Positions 22,991 through 34,400 of a stretch of DNA of 64,000 nt are shown piece after piece (the first letter of the stretch is position 1; each line of letters begins with the position of its first letter). The stretch comes from Megalobrama amblycephala (taxonomy: Eukaryota > Chordata > Actinopteri > Cypriniformes > Xenocyprididae): assembly GCF_018812025.1 (NCBI RefSeq), contig NC_063057.1, forward strand, positions 18,945,638 to 19,009,637, in the 5' to 3' direction. Below the pieces are notes generated by a model. That model saw nothing but the letters and a program-made list of their open reading frames with translations. It had not been told where the DNA came from and ran no database searches. The translations under genes and the position numbers were made by a program.

Positions 22991-23942
22991 GCCAAATTTC
23001 ATTCCATTTTAATTTTACCTTTTTTAACTTTCTACACTTATTACATGAATTACGAATTATTATACAACAAATGACTGTTCTGCATCCATTTACTACCTCA
23101 TTTCAAATCCTATTCAAATTCAAGGATTTAAAAAGCATTTTCAATTAAATTCTGAATGGTGCACAATTGTATGATGTGGGTGTAAAGCAACAAGTGAGGA
23201 CACAATAAAATCTATGGCTTTTAACAAAGATGTCTCCTTTAATCTTTATACCTGATTTCAGCTTGTTTTGAGCAGAAAAATCAAACGAAGAGCTGCCTTA
23301 TTATTCAGTCTAGAAATACTATCATTCGTTCGATGTATCTGCACTTTCCTCAAGAAAACAGCACCTAGTCATTTGGCTGTCAGGAAGTTTTGGAACATGA
23401 CACCACATCCCTGTAGGACTCCTTCCAAACAGAGACGTGTTCAGTGCAAGGACAGAATATTGTGAGCTGAAAATGGCTTGAAGGGGGCAGAGACAAGACG
23501 GCTGCTGTTAGCTCACATATGCGTGCTTTGAGAGACAGCTCACTTTTGTTCTTTTTCCCCCGTTTAGCACGGCAGAGGCAGATGTTGTTGTCTGATTCAT
23601 GAACATCGAGATGAATGGAAGTGTGCATGTTACTTTGACACGTCTCAGAAAGCAAACCAAACGGCATGTCATTGTGATATTTGGATATGTCAAACATGGC
23701 CTGCTTGAATGCTCTTCTTGGTGGTGTTTGTAAAGGCAAGTGTCACTATTACTGTTGCTCATATTTTGGGTTAAGGTTTTGAACAAACATAGATATGACA
23801 CTTCAGATCATGTAGTTTGTTGAGTAGAGGTGTGCTCTTACTTTTATATGCCATCAGACTTGCGGTTTTTGCCTAGCAGATAATAAAACAGAGGATAAAG
23901 TAACATAGACTTACATTGAAAGAGGGACACAAGCCATATCTA
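22991..23942. other. Intergenic, no gene recognised
   Basis: Overlapping minus-strand frames of 119 and 97 codons (23380-23801) have no recognisable domain, repeat or splice context and are not called. Confidence 0.35.
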
Positions 23943-25001
23943 CACACTTAGAAAAAAGGTTCAGTGCGGTTCTTGGCTCAATTTTAAGAACACTTTATGC
24001 CAAATTTTTTTGCATAATACTTTCATGTTTAATAATAATAAATAATAATAATAACATTTAATTGAAAATAAAAATGAATTAAAATAAAATGTATTAATGT
24101 AGGTGCTGTTAACACGACACCATTTTCAACTAAAAACGGAAAACTTTTTATGCATTTTGGTCGTTCATTTACACAACAACTGCGTTTTGGGGGCCTGAAA
24201 ACGCAAAGTTTTGAAAGCGGGTTTCAAAGTGCAAGTTTTTGAAAACGATAATGTTATTGTCTCCGTGTAAACTACAAAAACGTGAATTTGAGAAAACAGT
24301 GACATCAGGTGTGTGCGTATTATGTGTTTAGTCTATAATAATAATTCAACCAAAAATGAAAATTCTGTCATTAATTACTCACCCTCATGTCGTTGCAAAC
24401 CCATAAGTCCTTAGTTTATCTGCAGAACACAAATCTTTTTGATGAAGTCTGAGAGGTTTAAAAGAGAAAATACTCAACAATGGTGTTGACTTATGAATTT
24501 GTTTATGGTTTGTATTAAAGCATAATAAAAACACCACATAGACATATAAACAACATTAAAAACTTGATTTTCACCACTGGGGGTCTTTAAGAAAATATTG
24601 ACCTGCGTAATGAACCGTTACGTTTTTATTACCTTAGAATGAGCCATTTATATCTACATACACATGATAAGTCACCATTTTGCACCAGCATGTTTCTACA
24701 GTAGCCCTAAACAGACAAATTGCTCTACAGAGCATGTTTGCTTGACTAGCTACTCTCTGCTGTCTCAGATGACATATTTGTCCTGTGTTGGCCACCGTAG
24801 CCTCTCTATATTGCAATTCACAATCTCACTGCTAGATGACGCTAAAATTTACACACTGCACCTTTAAGTACACTGTTGTCATGTAAACGTACCTTAAAAC
24901 TAAATCATGATCTCATGATGGGAAGTTATGAAAGGTTCTATATAGGAAGCGCCTGACAGAACCCTTAAAGGTTCTATATAAAACATTTTCTTCTAAGAGT
25001 G
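23943..25001. mobile_element. Terminal-inverted-repeat element with internal insertion(s)
   Basis: The left end CACACTTAGAAAAAAGGTTC pairs with the right end, whose reverse complement is CACTCTTAGAAGAAAATG followed by GGTTCT words. Between about 24100 and 24895 there is further inserted material. One inner boundary reads TTAACACGACACCATTTTC against CATGTAAACGTACCTTAA, another remnant starts near 24345 (CCAAAAATGAAAATTCTGTC), and a GCACCT-TTAA end sits at about 24868. Confidence 0.6.
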
Positions 25002-25284
25002 GAGAAACCAGGGTGTCAATAGTTTAAACAATTTTACAGTTCAAAAAATATGAGTTAAGTTTTACATTTCTGCATTTAAAGGCCTAAAAATTGAACCCAT
25101 TTATTTCCATTGTAAGTACCTCATCATTGTAGCCTTGATTTTTGCAGGAGTTGGAATTAATAATCAACATTATGCCAAAAATGTGGTCAATTGAGCTTAA
25201 CTTGTATTGAACCCAGAAAATTGAACATAACTAAACACATTGCTTATCTGTCCAAATGAAACCCTGTTGTGTGTAATTCTTTTA

Positions 25285-25455
25285 CTACACTGTAAAAAAA
25301 AGTCTTTTTCAAAGAATATTTTTTTCAGTGTTTAACAAGATAGCACTTCAGCCTTTTACTTCAAAAATGTCACGTGTTACCATTTCTTTGTAATTATTTG
25401 TGAAATTTACAAGCAAAGTAAATCCTACACCATTTTTTTTTTCACTGTGTAATGA
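25285..25455. mobile_element. Small MITE-like repeat
   Basis: CACTGTAAAAAAAAGT on the left is roughly mirrored by TTTTTTTTTTCACTGTGTAA on the right. It is short and AT-rich, with no coding content. Confidence 0.4.
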
Positions 25456-27316
25456 TGTCTGTTTTTCCTCTATTAATTCTCAACCATCTCATAAGAATTT
25501 TACACCCTTCTTGCTCTCTCACCAAAGCCCATGCAAGAGTGGCTGTCCATCAGCTTCAGCTGCACTAATTTAATTGGCACTCATCAAATTAGATGTTAAA
25601 TAAAGGAAAGGGAGTGATACAGGCTCTTACATAATGCACTGTGAGTGCCTTTACATTGTAGTAAGATCACTGACACCCTTCCACATGTTCACATTAGGGC
25701 AGCAGACAAAATATAAATGATTTCCAGTCAAATAATAACTGTGCTATTACCGGCAGTGAGAGAGAGAGAGTTATGGCAATATGAATGGCTTTGTTTTAGA
25801 AAGTCCTCGTACTGACAAATTGGTGCTGGGAGCAAGTTGAAGGGCATTAAGTTCTAAAGCTTGATTCTTGTCTAGAATCCTGCAACACAGAGAGGAAACT
25901 CATTGAAGATGTAAAGTTTGTGTGATGTGCTTGCTGAATGCAGATCAGAGATGAAGGCACGCTGTGAGACTATTGGAAATGCAAACCCTAAAACAAATAC
26001 ATGCAAATGGAGATCGGCGTGTTGAGGCGAATGTCAGATGCCAGGCAGAATAGAGACATTTATAGAGTAATTTGATCATTCAGCACAAGATAGTTTTGGG
26101 ATGTATTATAAGGAATCAATTTTTCCTTTATCTTTTGAGATAAAAGACACACTTGAACTTCAAGAATGGAAAACATTCTCAATAAGGACATTTACTGAAA
26201 TTTTCTCAACTTCTGACATCAGGCACGTCGAAGACTCCTTACTAGGTGTTCAGAAACTTGTTCTGAACAGTTCTAAGGAGGAGGAGGAAGCCAGATAGAT
26301 GCTGTTTCATTTTAACACCAGAAGAAGGAAAGATGAAACTAAAATATGATAAAGTATGTTAAACCTTGTGCTGTTTCTGGTTGCGTGTAGCACCTACAAC
26401 TCTGCATATTCTTCTGAAGGATTCCAGTCTTGGGAAATAGAGACTGAAGTTTTCATTTGACTGTGTTCCTGTCTTATCTTGTGGCACATTTAGGGTGCGT
26501 TCACACTTGGCAGGTTTGGTTTGATTAAAATGAATCAAAAACTGTATTTGGATTACAAGTGGACCAGCAGCACATTTTTACATTGCACATTTCTTTACCA
26601 GCTTTTAATGCTGCTGTTTTGCAGTAACAGTTAGTTACATCATTGTTTTACAACCAAAAAAGGGTAAATGTCATCAATTTAGCAATGTGCATCACTCTGA
26701 AAGATATATTTATCTTATTCAGCTCTATTAAATCCTGAGCAATTCACTTCGTAATCTACGTACAGACAATCTGCCACGCAGGACTAGGACCACTTAGCAT
26801 TAATCGCCTCAGCCACTCTAATAGAAAACACTGCACAAGCGATTTGTAAATCACATCATCCCTTAACTGCCAGCAAGATTGATGAATGACTCAATCACAG
26901 TGTCCAGGTTGCACAGTTAAAATGGGACTGCAGTCAGCAGTCAAAGAGGTGTATGGATACAGACAGCAGGCATTAATGAGCGAAAAGGCTGGTCTTGCGA
27001 AAGCCATGGACAAGTCATTGCATCCGAAACAGTTCAGTAAGAATGGTTCACTCAAAAATGTACTTGCCCTCATGTCATTGTGAACCTGCATGGATTTCTT
27101 TCCTCTGTGAAATGCAGAATGAGATATTTTGCAGATTGTCCAAGCTGCTCTTTTCCATTATGAAAGTAGAAAGTGAGTGAAAATGTTCTATATGAGTGGA
27201 ATCTATTATTTCAACTGATATGTGTGCATTACTGGTAATTTTCTGAATTTACGAACATTTCCTTTAACCCTAAAACACAACACAATGGAATAATTCAAAA
27301 TACCAGGAAAACACTA
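25456..27316. other. Intergenic, no gene recognised
   Basis: Contains a short GA tract (about 25757-25770) and, near 26492-26515, a GGGTGCGTTCACACTTGGCA word typical of DNA-transposon ends but without a partner. No exon-like block was found. Confidence 0.4.
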
Positions 27317-27456
27317 GAAACACCTAGTGATGGCCGATTTCGAAACACTGCTTCATGAAGCTCCGAATTATGAATCTTTTGTTTCGAATCATTGATACAG
27401 AGCGTGTATCAAACTGCCAAAGTCACGCGATTTCAGTAAACGAGGCTTCGTTACGT

Positions 27457-28548
27457 TAGCCTGGATGCCAGCCGAACTTAGCCCCGCCCACAACATTTTG
27501 AGGTCGGGGAGTTCGGTCTGGACTCGATCCGTAGAGGAGTAATTATGCCCGAACAGAAACTGTTCGCACCAATCACATTGTCAGGGCGATGATTGACAGA
27601 TTATCACCAGAAACGTAATCAGCCACGTCATCAAAGAGCGCTTGGGGAGTTTGATTGACAAGCGATCTAACCAATCAGAACGCCGCATCCGCCATTTTGT
27701 CCGACAAAGCAGTCAGGAGTTAGAAGATTAACCTCGGTGGAGTTAAATTTGAAAAATTGTGCATATTGACGTCTTTCCGCGTTTGAAACAACATTCATTC
27801 TCATGTTCATTCATGTTTATTTGATGCTATAAATGGACTAGTAGGAAGAGATGATCGGTTCACGAGCCTCTTGAGCTGAGGCGCTACAGCAATCTGTCAC
27901 GATCATGGTCACAACCCATTAAAGAGCCACAAAACGGTTTTTATTGTTTGAATTTTTTTAATAACTACACAGTTTGAAAGCTGGGACTTTGTTTAATATC
28001 ATAAGTAACCTGCTCTGTCTCGTCTGTCGATGTGTTGTCAGTTTCCTCTTTGCTCCGCGATGTATTTTCCACTCTGTGTGGCGTGACAGCGCCACGGCTT
28101 GTTGGACAAAGCAACAGTAACTAAGGGGGGCGAGTCTTTGCGAAAGGTCAATTAGTTTACAACAATGATGGCTGTTGAAGAACTGAGATGTGTAGATTCC
28201 GCCATCGCGTCCGTTATAGAAGATATCGACAGCGCATTAATTTTAAAAGAGGAACAGAGGACCGCGATCAAGGCATTTGTCGATGGGAAAGATGTCTTTG
28301 CCGTCCTTCCTACGGGATTCGGCAAAAGTTTGATTTATCAGCTGGCCCCGATGGTCGCTAAGAAGAGTTCTGTTGACAACTATGCGTCGCTCAACATACG
28401 TCACTTACTCTGTAGCTCTGATTGGTTGTAGGTATATCCAATTGAGGTCTTTCCTGGATCGGTTGAAATACGCCCCCATAATCAAAGCCCAATGGAGCAG
28501 TATCAGACTCATATTCGAACTAGAATTGAGTATGACCACGTCAGGCTA
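27457..28548 (+). mobile_element. Element carrying a RecQ-like helicase fragment, 9-bp duplication
   Basis: TCGTTACGT is duplicated exactly at 27448-27456 and 28549-28557. The ends TAGCCTGGATG and (rc) TAGCCTGACGT share seven terminal bases. The left two thirds looks like a promoter/5' leader with CpG words. A helicase start follows at 28165, then an abrupt switch to terminal sequence near 28370, consistent with an internally deleted derivative of a longer element. A 9-bp duplication suggests a Mutator-like or similar superfamily, but the short terminal repeats do not settle it. Confidence 0.7.
28165..28431 (+). pseudogene. Truncated RecQ-like superfamily II helicase, N-terminus
   Basis: The 88-codon frame starts with two adjacent ATG codons. 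Residues 28-33 read LKEEQR, as in the region preceding motif I of RecQ-like helicases. Residues 46-55 read LPTGFGKSLI (Walker A: GFGKS), followed by YQLAP. After about residue 68 the similarity ends and the frame runs into element-terminal sequence. DEAH motif, helicase C-terminal and RQC regions are absent, so it cannot be an active helicase. Such genes are known as transposon-borne passengers in fish and invertebrates. Its position inside an element with a clean target duplication shows it came in with the transposon. Confidence 0.75.
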
Positions 28549-29100
28549 TCGTTACGTCATAACTGTTTCGAAAAGTTTCGAAACAGTTCGAAATTTCAAT
28601 GGTTCACCTGTAGAGGGCGATGATAAAGTGAACCCGTGAATCATGCAGATTCACTGAGAACAATTGAACAAGTGTCTATGGGCTTTACCCTATGGTTTTA
28701 CCAGAGCTTTATACATTTGTAGATCTTTTAATTAGACATTAGAATAATTAAAATGAATAATTGTAGTTATTAATCTCTTATTGGCCTGTTTAGCTTGAGC
28801 CATGGAAGAAAACAAGCCCTGAAAATTTATAAAAGAACACATATGATACAGACACTCTATATTTAATCTTATTAGGTGATTAATTAATTGCATTTAATAG
28901 ATGTTACTCTCAATAAAACATTTGCAATAGATTTGTAAAAGGTGTTTTTATGCATGTTTAGCGTGAGTTTTGTTGCATTTACACTGTTCTGACCACTAGG
29001 GGTCACCATGGAGACAGATTGTTTCGAAGCCTCGACACATTATGGCACATTTGCTTCAACTGTTTCACAAAGCCTCGATCTGCCTATCACTAGAAACACC

Positions 29101-30899
29101 TTTATATTACTCAGTACACAGTATTGTTACAAAACTGTTCCAAGACTGGGTTGAAGATCCAAACACAGCTTTATTGGTACAATCCAGAACCGTAATCCAA
29201 AATACATTCAGTGGGTCAAATACAGGCAATAAGTGCAAATAAACAAACAAGGCCAAATACACTGACGAAACTAGCAAAACCTCACAGTGAATAACAGAGC
29301 GAACATGGTTTACATAGGCTGGGCTAAACAAGGTAATGAGGAACAGCTGAAGACAATCATGGTTGATTAGTCCAGGCAGTGGGTTATGGGTAATGTAGTC
29401 CGAGATGGTGTGGCAATAGTCCGGGGTGGAGTGTCCTCTGGTGGCTATCAAGGGCACTCAAGCTGGTGATCTTGATAAGTATATACCGTGCTGGGTAGAT
29501 TACTGATTCCAGATTACATAACAAAAGTTTTAGTTAGTAACGTAATCCATTACATTACATATTTAAGGTAATATAATCTGACTACTTTTAGATTACTTTT
29601 GACCTAACTTGTTTTTTTTTCACATGCATAGGGTAATCTTGTACCATACTGATATAAAAATACAAAGACAACGAAAATAAATATGTTTTTTAGATGATAA
29701 TATTAGCAATGCATATTCAGGCTCTATTAGGTTGACTTATATCCATACTTATGAATTTTCCTGTGATATTAGTATTTACAATCTGTTTCAAAATGCTAAT
29801 GCCCCCAATTCATTGCTCTTATTACCATGCATGGGCTCTCATTAACCAGGCAGCATGATTTTCCAATACAATTTCTTTCTTTTATTGATTTGACCGTAGG
29901 CCATGGATGTGCTAGCTAGGGGGTCTGTGAAAAATTCAGACCAATGGTGTAAAAAAAAGAAAGAAAAGAAAATAAACAAACAAACAAAAACCTCAACATT
30001 GTTACTGTTTCATTCTGCTTTCTAAATGTGTAATGTTGTATTTTTCTGGGTTTCCTCTGTTCACTGTTGCCCTCAGCTTGCTTAACAGGGTTTTAAGGCA
30101 AAGCTGCTTTGGAACAATATATATATATATATATTTTTTTTTTTCTGAAAAATGCTTAACAAAAAAAAATGTGTCTTTTATGTAAAGCTGACAGTGCTCA
30201 GAGTAGAAAAAGACTCAATTTTCCCACATAATAATTTAATAATTGCCTTTGAATACAGTGTTGTGCCAGTATAAAAGCCATTGGAAACAACATGTTGCCT
30301 TTTTAACCTTACAGCTTACTGTATCATATTGGATACACATATTTCTAAGGCCTCTAAATTATCAACATGATTAAAAAACACTGTCTTCTATATGCCTTCA
30401 GATGTTCAATTTATTGTTTAGCAAGTAAAGGTTTTAATATAATTCAATGTCCACCTTCAGGTTGTGGTACATGTGAAATCTTTGATTGAATGAATGATTT
30501 TTCTTTAGCATTTTAATATTAATATTATTAATAAGTAATATTCCAAGATAATCACTTATCCAACCTGAAGCATCTTAGCTTTATTTGATTATCCCTACTC
30601 TAGAATGTACTAGAGTGTTTGAATATTCTTTAATATTTCAGGCTTTGCTGGATTAATATATGTTCTCAAGCAGCTCACAGTAGCTTATAAATGGGACTGT
30701 ACATGAAAATATATAGCTGCCTTCATATTTCGAGGTTCTTGGAATTCGAAACAGCTCGAAAAACAACTGGTATTGGCTATTTTCCTAGATGCATTTATGC
30801 ATACTATAGCACTGCTTAAACATTGTGTTTCATAAATCATGCAGGACACCTCAGAAAGCCCCAACATTACGTAACTATCGCATTTCATGGATTGCAGTA
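29101..30899. other. Intergenic, no gene; minor repeats
   Basis: About 29485-29620 is rich in AGATTACTTT- and GTAATCC-type words of a known style of fish interspersed repeat. A (TA)n tract lies at 30116-30133. A G/A-rich stretch and short frames show no recognisable domain. Confidence 0.4.
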
Positions 30900-31047
30900 T
30901 CTTGGAGTGGCCTCTGGCTGTGATCTGAAGTACTGAATTATTGCGCGGCCATTTTTGAGTTGTGAATTTAGAGCTTTCTCTTTTCACCTTTGTTCGTCAG
31001 CAAACGTTGGAGCCGAAACGCTATTCTGAAAAGAAAACCCCAAAAAC
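30900..31047 (+). promoter_or_regulatory. acss3: Candidate acss3 proximal promoter/5' UTR
   Basis: This is the sequence directly upstream of the acss3 ATG. It holds a GCGCGGCCATTTTTGAG block (30943-30959) whose CCATTTT core resembles a YY1 site, and no clear TATA box. The in-frame stop TGA at 31027-31029 fixes 31048 as the first possible ATG of this frame. The start site and any 5' UTR intron are unknown. Confidence 0.35.
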
Positions 31048-31445
31048 ATGCGTCTTTTCCAAACTACGCGTTTAAAACACATCTGCATTGGAAATGTAAC
31101 TGTGTCTAGAGTTAAGGAATGTAACAAAACAGTGTGTGTTGCAGGTTCAAGATGTTTGTTGGGTATGACGTTTTCTTGCACAGGTGCGTCTGGACCATAC
31201 CTGCAAAAGGTAAAGACAAATATCGGACATGGAAGTATACCGCTGGCTTGTACGCCAAACACAATTTATAACGAACACAGGAAACATTTTATTCGTGGAT
31301 TTTCATCAAAATACACTTATGAGGACGCGTTTGGCCTGGCACGTGACAAACCCGAAAAGTTCTGGAGTGAAGCGGCTCGTGGTATCACTTGGTTTGAACA
31401 CTGGACCAAAACTCTGGATAATACGGATACAGTGTTTCCAAAATG
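31048..31445 (+). CDS. acss3: acss3 exon 1 (coding part)
   Basis: Encodes residues 1-132 plus two bases of a tryptophan codon. ATG context is AAC-ATG (A at -3). The first residues ([11 protein letters not shown]) are basic and lack acids, as expected of a mitochondrial presequence. Conservation with the family starts at about residue 89 ([10 protein letters not shown]). Donor: TG|GTAAGT at 31446. An alternative downstream start cannot be excluded because the N-terminus evolves quickly. Confidence 0.85.
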
Positions 31446-34400
31446 GTAAGTACAGGCTATGTATTAGAGGGCGTTGACATATTCCAGTAACAGAATGGAA
31501 TTGAACGCAAGGGTCTCAGGCGCTATAGCTGTCATTAAAGGGAAAGTTCACCTTAAAGTGATGTGAGGCACAATGACAGCCTCAGTCACCATTCACTGTC
31601 ACTGTATGGAAAAATAAATGCTATGAAAGTGAATAGTGACTGAGACGTTCAGGCCCTAACATTCTGCAATACAGCAGTTACTCTGAAGGAAGTGAGTCAT
31701 GGTTTGGGCGATAAATAAAACATGAGGGAGAGTATATTATCACAGTTTGCATTTCTTTTTAATTTAACGCACCTCTTTTTAAAACGCAACGCTAATGGCG
31801 CGCGACGCTACGAAATGGCGTATGTCTGACGCATGGGTGTCTAGACCAATCAAAAACGGCGCAGACGAACGCTTCCTATCTCAACCCCCCCCTTCTGTGT
31901 GGGGAATTGTGTTTTCTAATCTGAGTCAGAGTCAGTAACAAAGTGGTAGACTAATACATATTTAAGATTAGCTTTATGGTGGTAAACGCAGGTCTTGTTT
32001 CTTAATGTGTTGTGGATTGACATTGAATAAATGAGAATGAATGTGGTTCAGCAAGAGGATAGGATTTATATATCAATATCTTTAAATCAGTATTATATTT
32101 ATCCATTGTTTATTTATTTTTCTCTCTCTTGGCATGAAGCAAATGCTTGTTATTTCCCCACCCCTTATACTACTCAAAGTTCCAGTATATATTTTATATA
32201 TAGCCTATCATTATATATTCATAGCAAGATAACAAATATACATTAATTTTAAACACCAACCAAATTTTTACAAACAACCCAACACTCTATAATCACACAT
32301 CTCAAAGCAAGCAGTATTATAACCCACACTCATACTCTGTTTACCCTCATATTCTTTTTTAACATGTTTATACACCTTTTTAAAAGCTTTTTACACCTGC
32401 TTCAATCTTTTCCACAACCTCACCCGACAATTACTGATGCACATACTTGTTCTTATTTTGAGCTTTTTCTCTCAAGTTATACCCACCCTGCCTTTCCATA
32501 AACATTGTTTGTAAATTTCCCAGAAGTTAATTATTTCTTGATTGAAACATGACTTGTGCCATCTTAAATTCAGCCAGATCAGTGAACTTTAGTGTATGAG
32601 ACTTTAAGAATAATGAATTTGTCTGTTCCAGATATCCAACATCATTATTGATAATTCTGGTTGCTCTCTTTTGTAATGTGTAACGCCTGTAGGTGCAGTG
32701 TTGCTAAGTTCGCTGTTTTCCTGCGGAATTGGGTTAACATGATATTTAGCCCCTGGAATGCGAATTTTACCAGGGAACCCCAACAAAAACGTGGATTTAA
32801 CACCCCACCCCCAAAACACGATTGGGCTAGTTGTGAGTAGCAATTGGGTGGGTTTTGTTGTGTAAACCTGGCAACGCTGTGTAGATGTTTCCCCAGATTT
32901 CCACACTGTAACTCAAATATGGTAGTATGAGTGTATTATACAGAACATACTTTATCATGTCTTGATTTATTCAATATTGTTATGGCCTTTGCCAATTTTG
33001 CTTAGTTGTGTTTTATGTGCAGTTTCCAGCAGATTTTGTGGTCTGAAATAACACCAAGAAATGTATTTTCATATACTCTTTCTATACTTATATTGTCAAT
33101 TTTCAATTCTAAAAGTTCTTTCAAAGACCTTTTAAAAATTCCAATGAGAAAAATAAATGGGAAAACTTTGCGGAGCCAAGGCAGCTGAAAAATTGGGGGG
33201 CACAATTATTGCACTCTATTGAAATTAATATTGATTACTGCATACCGGTTAATGGCATTTTAAACATTTTGATTGTGATGTGAAAACTTGAGAAATCCAA
33301 GCTGTGATGACGTTGAAGAAAAATCATTTATTCATTACAATTAAATTTAGCCTCAAACGCAAACTTTAACCGATAAATGAAAATATTTAATAAACCAGAA
33401 GGTAAAGTAACAATCAGAAAGAAGTTATTAATAGTTAATAATAAAATTTAGAGTATTGTAAAATCCAGAGTATTGTATCTAATAGAGGAAGATCAGAATA
33501 TACAGAAAGAAATAACAATAATTAAGACATTTGCAGATAAGAGAGAAGCAGAAGCCTTATACCATAAGCATATAGGGAAATTCCCAACCCACTCAAACTG
33601 ATGTTTTTGTTCTAATAAGAAAAGGTTAAATGGTTTTACCCATTATATCATAAACTGGTCAGATGCCAGAAATATATATAAGAGTTGTTTTTAATATTGA
33701 CCATTTTGAATCCACCAGATTGGTATATTTTTAGGCAATTTATCCTGGTCAAGGTATCATAATGTGAGTATTGCTTTTGTTCAACTATTTCTTTAAGAAC
33801 ACGTGTTTCCGTTACAGGTTTGTTGGAGGAAAGCTGAACATGTGTTATAATGCTGTCGATCGGCATGTGGAGAATGGAAGAGGTGATCAAGCAGCTGTCA
33901 TTTATGACAGTCCAGTTACCGGCACTAAACAGGTCATCACATACAGAGAAATGCAGGACCAGGTAAAACACTAAAGGTGTGGTCACAATAGCAAAATTTT
34001 GGTGAAATTACTTGGGCAAAAATGGTCGTCAATAGTGTAGTGGTGTATGAAGTTCAGCTCTCACAGAAGTCACTTTAAAAAAGGCAGCGAATATACGTGA
34101 CCAACTTGAACCTGTTGATAAATCTGTATGAGCAATCTTTCGCCTCCATGCGAAATTCCCAATTGTGTGGATTCCTATTGAAATGACTGGATTTTGCCCA
34201 CGTAAATTCACCAGACAAGATCAGATTTTGACTGCACATCAAGTCTTTAAAACCAAGAACCTTCCTCCTCTTCCAAAATGCTGGACCAATTTGCATTTAA
34301 TGTCCATTTTCTGTTGTTTTGATTAATTGATATTGTAGGATTTCTGACTTGCCTCCAGTTTGTCAGAATTTGTATACGTATCCATAAAGTTCATCTTCCA

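Larger units (their letters stand above)
27325..29092. mobile_element. hAT-like element with exact 8-bp duplication
   Basis: GAAACACC is duplicated at 27317-27324 and 29093-29100. The ends TAGTGATGGCC and (rc) TAGTGATAGGC are inverted, with subterminal TTTCGAAACACTGCTTC- and GTTTCGAAGCC-type words. It hosts the helicase-bearing element 27457-28548. The same terminus (TAGTGATGGCCGATTTC) occurs at the centre of the elements at 39650-40446 and 52686-53514. Confidence 0.85.

Noticed and set aside
23380..23801. Overlapping minus-strand frames of 119 and 97 codons
   Set aside because: No domain, and no donor/acceptor pattern linking them to another exon. Low-complexity residue usage.
30685..31262. 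Antisense frames over the acss3 start that might be a divergent gene
   Set aside because: They are shadows of exon 1 and its upstream region. The conserved ACSS3 reading is on the plus strand.
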